Origin: Fragilariopsis cylindrus CCMP1102 | Taxonomy: Eukaryota > Bacillariophyta > Bacillariophyceae > Bacillariales > Bacillariaceae | Assembly: GCA_900095095.1 (NCBI GenBank) | Contig: FMBT01000304.1 | Coordinates: 515,828-579,827, forward strand | Direction of reading: 5' to 3' | Length of the DNA stretch: 64,000 bases | Made by a program: the position numbers and the translations under genes | In this document: positions 56,657 to 64,000 of the stretch, one piece after another | Layout: the number at the start of each line of letters is the position of its first letter | Numbering within the stretch: position 1 is the first letter of the stretch | Notes under the pieces: model-generated | What the model saw: the letters and a program-made list of their open reading frames with translations, nothing else | Databases searched by the model: none | Told to the model about the DNA's origin: nothing

Positions 56657-56785
56657 TGTAGCATGTACAGCAATCAAATGAGAGACTCTGCTTTAATCCC
56701 TTTGTTAAAAGGGCTATTGCTTCTTCGTAGTTACCATCTGATATTGACATGGATGCTATGCTATTGAGCCTATAACATTCGTTTA
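56657..56785. repeat. 129-bp direct duplication, right copy
   Basis: Directly abuts the 3' LTR. Identical to 49381-49509. Confidence 0.95.
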
Positions 56786-56837
56786 TTACCTTTCTGTTGA
56801 TGAGATCTACACCCCCATGGTGCTGGTGCTCTGACAT
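56657..56837 (-). pseudogene. TPR-like gene split by the copia element: 5' part
   Basis: Begins MSEHQHHGGVDLINRKVINE at the ATG at 56837, enters the duplication (RLNSIASMSISDGNYEEAI...) and then runs into LTR sequence and stops. The native promoter remains with this part. Confidence 0.75.
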
Positions 56838-57470
56838 GATGATGATGATGGTTGCAGAGTGTTGTGTTGTGATTTGAAATCGATTATCGATCAGTATTAT
56901 TTTATGTCACAATTGCAATTGTATTGAGTTTTAATGGAATAGTGCAATTATATCTTTATTGTAGAAGTCAAGTACCTTGTATGTTCGGGACGAGCGATGA
57001 AATTATATACGATTGATTGTAATTGTATTGAGTTCATGCATGGAATAGTGCATGCAATTGTTATCGTCAAGTATCATATGTTCGGGACGAGCGATGAAAT
57101 AGCTTCGAATAATGGATAATGATACTATATTATAGTGCGGTGTATATAAAAACTGTATACAGAAAAGTATTTGTGACTCAATGCACTTAAGTAATGAGTC
57201 TTTTTCGGTACAATTGTACAACAATTTTGAACATTCGGAAAATACTTTTCTGTATGTTGAAAACAAAAACAAGAGGGGGCTGTTGAAACGATATTGAACC
57301 CACTTAACAACAATTAAGAGTTTTGTATCACACATACGAAAACCACGATCAAAACTGTAACACAATAATTACAGAAGGAAAAGTTAGGACATACAGTATT
57401 ATCAGCGACAAGTCCTACACAGCTACTTCAAGTAGGTATATATACCACGAATACATGATGTATCGTACTG

Positions 57471-57538
57471 GGCCTTCCGTTAGTTTAAAAAAAAGCACGA
57501 GGTTTTGCGCGTTAAAACAAGGGAACTAACGGAAGGCC
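57471..57538. repeat. 68-bp inverted-repeat element
   Basis: GGCCTTCCGTTAGTT and its exact complement bracket ~38 bases with an A-rich centre. No TA duplication is visible, so class unknown. Confidence 0.85.
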
Positions 57539-57918
57539 TGCCTTGTAAAATTAGCGAAAAATTTCAAATACCTGAAACGATCAACGAGACACAAAATAGA
57601 AGTACAATTACCACTTACTTACATAATATTTACTCTAATATGTACCAACAAGAAGCCTCATAATTCCATTGAATTATTAGTAGTAATGTAACCTACTGAA
57701 ACCATTATTTATTAATACTACAGATTCTATCAATTGTAAAAAAACTTTTTCAACAAAAACTTTTTTTTTTAATTGTTATCGTATCTGTAGTATCTCTTAT
57801 CTCTCTATTTTCTTGCGCATTATCCTGGTCCCCCGCCCCCACACCCCACACCCCACATCCACTGGTGGGCTTGGACAGTGCAGAGGACCTGATAAAAGAA
57901 TTATAATAGGGGAGACAT

Positions 57919-57920
<2 letters not shown>

Positions 57921-57955
<35 letters not shown>
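57921..57955. repeat. (CT)n tract abutting the methyltransferase ATG
   Basis: An uninterrupted run of CT dinucleotides ends one base before the start codon. Confidence 0.9.
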
Positions 57956-57956
<1 letters not shown>

Positions 57957-57958
<2 letters not shown>

Positions 57959-59454
57959 GCAGCTTATCGACGCCTGGACCCATCTAAATCACGGTCTAAC
58001 AGTGTTCGAATCCGTGTGGCGTCCCCAGCCCTTCCGCCTCGCTGTTGCGTCCTCGTCCTCTCCTTCCTGGCAGCATCCACTTCACCAGAAAGCAGCAGAT
58101 TTGGACGATGCCACATTTCGTGATATAAATTCCAGTAATGAAGTACTTCGTGATTGGGTGACGGATTGCTTATCGGACCTTGCTACGGACAACAACGACG
58201 ACACGTACGATGAAAATGGGAACACCTATCAATTGCAATCGGAAGCATTTCAATCAATGCTAGACGTTCTACAAGAGTTCCCTACTCCCAACACCTCACA
58301 ACAGGCAAATGAAAAAAACAACCTACTCAGGACGGACACAGCCACGAGAAGCCAATGGAATACCAGGACGTAAATGGGAACAAGTGGAAGCATTCACAAA
58401 GCTTGTACCAAAGGGAGATAACAACCAGTATCCAATTATCGACTGGTGTTCGGGTAAAGGCCATCTCGCACGGTGGATGCATCATTCCAGTAATACAAAC
58501 GAGAGTAGCTGCGGCTGCGGCTATCGTGGCCGGCCGGTACACTGCCTAGAAATTGATTCGAAATTATGCCGTGCCGGGGAACGACTCACCAAGAAACAAC
58601 CAACCATACCAACAAACAATGGAGTGATGTTTTACGAACACGATGTACTCAATGATGCATTGCCATCGACACTGCAAGGCGAGAATTTTACGTATACGGC
58701 CCTGCATGCGTGTGGAGAACTGCACCGTACGGCTCTTCGAGTAGCCGTCCAGAATCGAGTGAGGGACGTTGTGATTGCACCCTGCTGCTACGAGAAGCAC
58801 TTTGGAAAGCATGATACTGCCGATAATGACAATGATGGATTGTTGTTCCAGCCGCTATCGACGGTTGTGAAGGACCGCACGTCCCTTTCGATCCATCGAG
58901 AGGATTTATTCTTGGCGGTTGCTGACGGGGTTGTTACATCCAATGCCAAAGAGGCAAACGTGAGGGAGAAGGAACAGGCCTGGCGGTTGGCATTTGAGTT
59001 ATGGCGGAGAGATCAGGAGGTGAGTCACAGTCAGTCGTCGTCCGAACAACACCTTGCCGTCCCATCCGCACCCTATCGCATACTCGCCGAAGACAATTTC
59101 CCTCTATTTGTACACCACTGCATCACATCCAAAGGCCGAAACTCAGTAGAACGAAGCAGTCTACAGCCTGCCTTTACGGCAGCGCTGCTCAATAACGCAA
59201 AGAAATCATCTACTACTCGGCTAGCCGACAACCACCACCACCTCGACGAGTATGCCGTGAAAGGTGAAGCACTTCAACGGCTAGTGGAACGTCAGGAACT
59301 GATCCGTCGTGCCTTCCAACGGTCGTTTGAATTGTGGCTTACGATGGATTGTGGATTATTTCTAGAAGAGAGTGGGTATACTGTGGAACTGCAGCAACTT
59401 TGTGATCGGTCTATTACGCCGCGTAATGTTGTTATTGTGGCGCATCATTTGTAA
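57957..59454 (+). CDS. SAM-dependent methyltransferase, bacterial-like, with one A-run frameshift
   Basis: Starts at the ATG at 57957, directly after a (CT)n tract (57921-57955). Frame 1 runs to about 58310; the frame then shifts at a seven-A run (58312-58318), where dropping one A gives NEKTTYSG and continues to the TAA before 59455, about 498 residues. Motifs: GIPGRKWEQVEAF, IIDWCSGKGHLARW (SAM motif I), VHCLEIDSKLCRAGERL (post-I acidic Glu), ALHACGELHRTAL and IAPCCYEKHFG. These match Methyltransf_32-type enzymes found in proteobacteria and eukaryotes (METTL25/RRNAD1-like). The gene is visibly more GC-rich than its neighbours. Substrate unknown; RNA is possible. Confidence 0.82.
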
Positions 59455-59793
59455 TTGGTGTATGTGTTGGACGCCAGTTGTTAAACACGATGACACCCTG
59501 CTTTTCGAGAATAGTTTGTTTTGTGGTGCAACCACTCATTACAAAAGTAAGATGGAGGGGTGAATAGGAAACCCGACCACCGGACTTGATCTTACTATCG
59601 AAAGTACTACTATTAGCTGGTGGGAGTGGGGCAGTAATAGGATAAACTGAAGTACTGCTTGTCGATAAACTCGAAGCCACGAATCCATTTTGCTTTGATC
59701 GCTTGAGGACGAATATCTGCCATTTACTTCTTCAGCACTGTTTCGGGCTGCTGTACCGGAATCCGTACTCAACACGTCGGTAGGTTCCGGCAT
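59432..59793 (-). CDS. Hypothetical small protein overlapping the methyltransferase 3' end
   Basis: ATG at 59793. Ser/Thr-rich MPEPTDVLSTDSGTAARNSA, then a one-base deletion in an A-run near 59686 leads to the frame SSLSTSSTSVYPITAPLPPA through VMSGCTTKQTILEKQGVIVF to the stop at 59432. About 120 residues, tail-to-tail overlap of ~23 bases with the methyltransferase. No domain recognised. Confidence 0.4.
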
Positions 59794-60521
59794 TGATCAT
59801 TTACGATACTAGCGGAAGGAGATGATGCTAAGAACAACATCACCGCAGATCTGACGAATCTAATCATAGATCCCCCATATAATATGATAGTTGTTCAGTT
59901 CTAATATAACGATTGCTTAGTTATCTAAAAATATTAAATAATCTATATCTGTATGGGATTATGCTGCGAAAGTTCTAAGGTACATTGAAGATGATTAGTT
60001 TCTTAGTGACATAAACAAGATATCTGACCAACCAAAAAATCTGTCATCATCTAGTAGAATGAATACACATGCATTACAATTTGAGTTGACTCTACCCAAT
60101 TTTTCAACTCGCCATTACTTGGATTACTCATGGTAGAATGTCACTAATTAGGTACTGGATAAGAGTGTTGAACTGTCTCTTACAATACCTACATGTTGCA
60201 TCTCGTCTCTTGAAGGAGGGGAGGAAATTAATGGTTGTATAATAGAATCTAGGAATATATCATACCTTAATCTGTGGTGTATAATCAGTACAAAATATCA
60301 TAAAGAAGGCAATATACAAATATTGTACTAGGAATATGATGTTCTATGGGAAAAGCTTTTCGTTGTAAAATGTGTATATTATTATGTATTAATTGATAGA
60401 GAAGGTTATCTGCGTACTATATTATATGACCGCGCTGGAATGTATATATCAATCCTGCTGCGTTTATACGTGCCTGCCCCCTCCCCCACCTCAATTCGTT
60501 TCTCGTTATTTTTAAGAAGAA
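59794..60521. other. Intergenic, no supported gene
   Basis: AT-rich 0.7 kb; no coding or repeat structure recognised. Confidence 0.6.
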
Positions 60522-61668
60522 TTAGATTTGTTCGACATCATCATCATCAGTGCTCAAAAAGAATAGATCATTAGAGATATCAACTTTCGTTTTTGGTTTG
60601 ACGGGTTGTACGTACGAATCAGATACCATGTACGGTTCCACGATTGCAGATAAAGGGAAGACTGTGGATGGTGCAGTATTCACGATACGGACGGTAGCAC
60701 CAGCACTCATGTCAAACATGGCTGGTGTATCAATCACAGCAAAGAATGGTTGTTCTAATCCATTCTCTGAGAAGATATCAACAACCTGTTTGTTATCATT
60801 CGTACCTTGAACGAGTTCAACACGTGCATGTAAGGGACGGCCATCAGTTTGTAATAGGATCTGGATCGATTCGACGGTATTTTCAAATTGGAATGATTCC
60901 ATACCATTGTCACCATCGACCTTGTATGGTTCACCAAGATCAGCTAATGCTTGTACGACTGCACCCTGTCCAGCTTGTTTATTACCACCGGCCTTTACAT
61001 CCTCGACGTCCGCAACGACACAGGCACCAATAGGGAATTCCATCGGAGACATATTACGAACGGCAATAGAATTGTGCTTGTTGGGTGTTTCTAATACAGC
61101 TGAAAATGGATAGGTGTTACCATCATCAGAGGCAATTTGAAGTCTCATTGGTGTCGAGTTGGGTCCCTGCCATACTTCAACATTCGCCGATAATGGAACA
61201 CCTTCGTTGTTGATCATCACAGAAACACGATCGACGCTGTCATTGCTGATGTTCCATGTCTTTAAACATTTACCTCCTTGGATACTCTTAACAGATTGTG
61301 TACCAGCCAATGATTTGAATGCACCACGGACAGCTCCTGTATGACGGACAACACGGACTTTCTTCGCCGCTGATAAATCAAATTTCTTTGATCCACCGAC
61401 CTCTGGCTTAGGTTGTTGTTGTTGTTGTTGTTGTGGTGCAAGCGGTTGGGCATTGTTCTTCTTCTTTTTGGGAGCAAAACCCTTCGCAACCTTTTGCAAA
61501 ATCCTTGAGGTCATGATTGACAAGTTTCTCTTGTTGAAATTTTTCACCTTCGTTTCTTTGGTAGTTCAAAGCTGTATTCTTGAAGGCAACATTCTTAGGA
61601 GCGAAAGCCGAAACGGATAGTACTTGTTGGGTGATGAAAAGAGCGAATAGTTGGTTAGTAATCTTCAT
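60522..61668 (-). CDS. Plastid-targeted protein with internally duplicated beta domain, one frameshift
   Basis: Starts at the ATG at 61668 with a signal peptide (MKITNQLFALFITQQVLSVS) directly followed by AFAP, the diatom plastid-import motif. One extra base near 61547 shifts the frame; it then continues NFNKRNLSIMTSR and runs to 60522. After a Lys/Gln-rich linker and FDLSAAKKVRVVRHTGAV, two related ~85-residue beta domains follow. Repeat 1 has RVSVMINNEGVPL, VEVWQGPNSTPM, PFSAVLETP and FPIGACV. Repeat 2 has SIQILLQTDGRPL, VELVQGTNDNKQ, PFFAVIDTP and FPLSAIV. This family appears to be ochrophyte-specific with no known function. The tail is acidic (DDDDVEQI). Stromal or thylakoid location inferred. 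Confidence 0.75.
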
Positions 61669-62536
61669 GGTAGTATTGATTTGTTTTGGAGAGAAGGTGA
61701 ATATATGAAGTGTTTGTTGATTTGTTCTTTTTCGATGTGAAAGAAAATTAGATTATGAGTACAATACGGTATAAATTGCGGGAGAAACGATACGAACAAA
61801 TGGAATAAAAAAAATTAATTCGATAACATTTCGAAAATTTCGAAAAACAGCGATAGGAAAGAAAAGATATGAATTTTAATTTACAAACTGACACACAACG
61901 ACTATAAACGAATTGTATATTTTTACGCGCGCGAATGAAAAAATGAGTGAATTGGACTCGTTACGCTCGATTTATTTAATAAATAGAAAGAGAGAAAGCA
62001 AAAAATGAGATACAGTAACGACTTCTTCTTAAGAGTCCGCCAGTACAACGATTTATTTTAGTCGATTGAGTCGAATCAAATAAATTCATTTCACGACTGG
62101 CTTGATTCCGTAAAAACAAACAAACAACAAGAGGAATACGATCACATTTTTATTGCCTCAAACTTAATATGTATTTGCACATGGGCATACTTCGGACGAC
62201 ATGACTTGATATATGAGAACACATAGCTAATGAGAACACTGAAATGAGAAGTGTAACAATGAAGTGAGAAGTGTTGCTGTATCACACATTTGAGCTCCAT
62301 TATGAAGAACAATTGCATACGGAAAAGAACACAATTGTATTCGTAAAGAACAATACTATACAAGGAATGTACTCGTATTTGATCGAGCATTTTTCTGTTC
62401 GTGCATGCATTTCTCATCATCATCACACAGATTAAAAAACCCATCTACTATCACATCACATCACACAAATACACACAAACACACACATACAAACCACACA
62501 CGCATATACACGACAATAAAATATAGGTATACAATC
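61669..62536. other. Divergent promoter region
   Basis: Lies between the plastid gene (-) and the gene at 62537 (+). Contains a CACA-rich tract (62455-62505). No other supported feature. Confidence 0.5.
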
Positions 62537-63245
62537 ATGTCACTGATCCACAACGCACAAGTAACGTATTCGGGTGATCACGAACTCGCAATACTTCATT
62601 TTGCTACTAGTAGTATAGGCAGATACAAAGCACCTTTTGATTGAATTTCTTATTACCGGTACTATATATCAAATCAATATGGATTCTTTCATGCAAAAGT
62701 TACTTCTTGATAAATTGTTATCGGCAGAATGGAACGATATCAATGAAGTTGTAGACATTATTTGTCCTCTACCTGTATCATCAGACGATGATGTAATCTC
62801 TACCAGTGTGAATGCAAAGGAGAAACTTATTGCTGCTACCATCACTGCTCCTGATGCTGATATTGGTACCTGTCGTGCTTCAATAAGTTTGTATCATCGT
62901 CCTCATCGGCTTCTTTTTGTTGATATTCTGACTGACAATGCTCTTGTTTTTGCAGAAGCACGTCCAAATGTATTTCGTCAAACGGAAGATAATCGATGGG
63001 ATGCCATCCATGATACTCATAATGATAACAATGACAATGACAATGACAATGACAATGACAATGATAACAACAATAACAATGACAATGGTAATAATAATAA
63101 TAGTAATGTAAGTGATCTTATAAGGCGAGAAATAAGTGATTCAAGGTTGGTAATAGCGGATAGGAGATGGAAACAACAACATCGTGATTTTAGGCGGGGA
63201 GAGAGTGACTCAATGTTGGTGATACCGACAAGGCGTTGTTCTTGA
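62537..63245 (+). CDS. Hypothetical protein with N/D repeat, one T-run frameshift
   Basis: ATG at 62537 (MSLIHNAQVTYSGDHELAIL). The first frame stops at 62644, but removing one T from the four-T run at 62635-62638 gives KAPLIEFLITGTIYQ and continues to 63245. About 235 residues: a helical-looking core (FMQKLLLDKLLSAEW, VVDIICPLPV), beta-like SLYHRPHRLLFVDIL, an Asn/Asp tandem from an AATGAC microsatellite, and a basic C-terminus. No family recognised. Confidence 0.5.
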
Positions 63246-63611
63246 TTTGATGGTGGGGCTTGCAATCAAAAAAGATGAAGGGCACAACGATGTAAGTACT
63301 AATGGTCTCAGACCGATCCTTGAATAGTTCATCGACAACGACAGTAGTAGAGCAAAATCTTAATGACGATAATATCTACGATGACGACATTAACGTCAAT
63401 AAAGCTTCTCTATCATTTTAAATATACAAGTTACTCTATTAGATGTGCTATTATGTAGTAGTATCAGCAGTAGTGCTTAGATAGTGAAATCATCTCCAAT
63501 AGATATCATATCGCATTCAATCAATGGCGAACATAGTAAATAGTCGAGCTCATCCAGATCAATCATTAATTACGGGATATTTGATATTGTGTCTTCTGCT
63601 GCATTTCCTGT
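63246..63611. other. Intergenic, no supported gene
   Basis: Convergent gap between the N/D-rich gene and the DUF6824-like gene. Confidence 0.6.
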
Positions 63612-64000
63612 TCACGTACACGTTGATGTTGCTGTTGCTGTTGCTGTTGATCCTGATGCTGCCGTTGGATCTTTTTTTGCTGTTTTACTTTTACTGCTAG
63701 ATAGATAATTGCTTGCAAGTAAGTCACGAAAAATATATCCGACCTTTTCACGTGCTACGTTGTTACTAACCTCAAACCATTGCCCGTTCTTAGTTTGACG
63801 GACAAATGCAATTCGTCGACAACGTTTTCCACCACAGTTACAGTCGCCTTCTTGACATGCTGTCCTAATAAGAGCCATTACTTTGTCCACCAATCGTGTT
63901 TTAATAGCTTTTTTTCTTTTGCTGTTGAATATTCTGGTAAAAACGAACTAGCAATAACACGCAGTCTTTGATTGCCAACCGTTTCTCTGATCTTTTTCCG
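63612..64000 (-). CDS. DUF6824-like domain protein, C-terminal part (5' end outside window)
   Basis: Reading from the window end, VGNQRLRVIASSFLPEYSTA leads into KAIKTRLVDKVMALIRTA, FVRQTKNGQWFEVSNNVARE and KVGYIFRDLL, then a Ser/Lys/Thr tail. GN-x-R-hR, a K-rich helix, the W-x-EV pair and ReKvGxxxRDL match the diatom-abundant DUF6824 domain of unknown function. A seven-A run at 63911-63917 is one base short of keeping the frame. An unusual CQEGDCNCGGKRCRR insertion sits in the middle of the domain. Confidence 0.7.

Larger units (their letters stand above)
56838..57956. other. Intergenic with direct and inverted repeats
   Basis: A ~95-bp direct repeat around TATGTTCGGGACGAGCGATG (about 56978-57003 and 57078-57103, with preceding AATAGTGCAAT). 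An inverted pair at about 57157-57173 and 57238-57255 (ATACAGAAAAGTATTT). A possible polypurine tract/LTR start AAGAGGGGGC|TGTTGAAACG at 57271-57290, and the hairpin at 57471-57538. Confidence 0.6.

Noticed and set aside
1-64000. tRNA, rRNA or snRNA genes
   Set aside because: No convincing cloverleaf, B-box context or rRNA core was seen by eye; a tRNAscan-SE/Infernal run would be decisive.

Overview
The window is nuclear DNA of a eukaryote, most likely a diatom. Evidence: an SAF/FAP plastid-import signal behind a signal peptide (61,668 on the minus strand), secreted proteins with long PT/PS-rich linkers and LRR domains, a CoDi-type Ty1/copia element, a DUF6824-like domain, small GT-AG introns (often GTACGT or GTAAGT donors), AT-rich intergenic DNA and N/D/Q-rich low-complexity proteins. 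The species cannot be named from the sequence.

Layout. 0-13.7 kb: a membrane-anchored thioredoxin-like protein (201-2118), a secreted Hint-domain protein (2450-3286, -), a decayed PS-repeat gene inside a repeat-rich stretch, a two-exon seven-helix receptor-like gene (7207-9217), a UBL/STI1-like protein (9606-10525, -) and an MFS transporter (11477-13073). 13.7-26.5 kb: an unrecognised 370-aa protein, a membrane protein with a copia tail and dispersed repeats behind it, a dead gene, a four-exon trypsin-like protease (20138-22535, -) and a three-exon LRR protein (24345-26526, -). 26.5-48.6 kb: a decayed P-type H+-ATPase, a second two-exon LRR paralogue (33867-36583, -), a 4-kb tandem-repeat tract (37.3-41.2 kb), a kelch-like protein, a CDF-like membrane protein and a Tudor/SH3-like protein. 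48.6-56.8 kb: a full-length, apparently very young copia element (49512-56656) that split a TPR-like gene. 57-64 kb: a SAM methyltransferase, a small convergent ORF, a plastid-targeted protein with an internal duplication, an unknown N/D-rich protein and the C-terminal part of a DUF6824-like protein leaving the window.

The most interesting system is the copia element. Its two LTRs have the same 581-bp length and look identical, gag and pol lie in one frame separated by a single UGA, and it is flanked by a perfect 129-bp direct duplication of the host gene instead of the ~5 bp expected from integrase. Also notable: two Stowaway-like MITEs with TA target duplications; an 86-bp antisense copy of part of the seven-helix gene that supplies the 3' end of the CDF-like gene; and a Hint-only secreted protein whose first codon is GTG.

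Caution: at least nine otherwise coherent genes are broken by a single-base frameshift, several at homopolymers. This suggests residual long-read indels; I annotate these as genes with a frameshift and not as pseudogenes unless there are further lesions.
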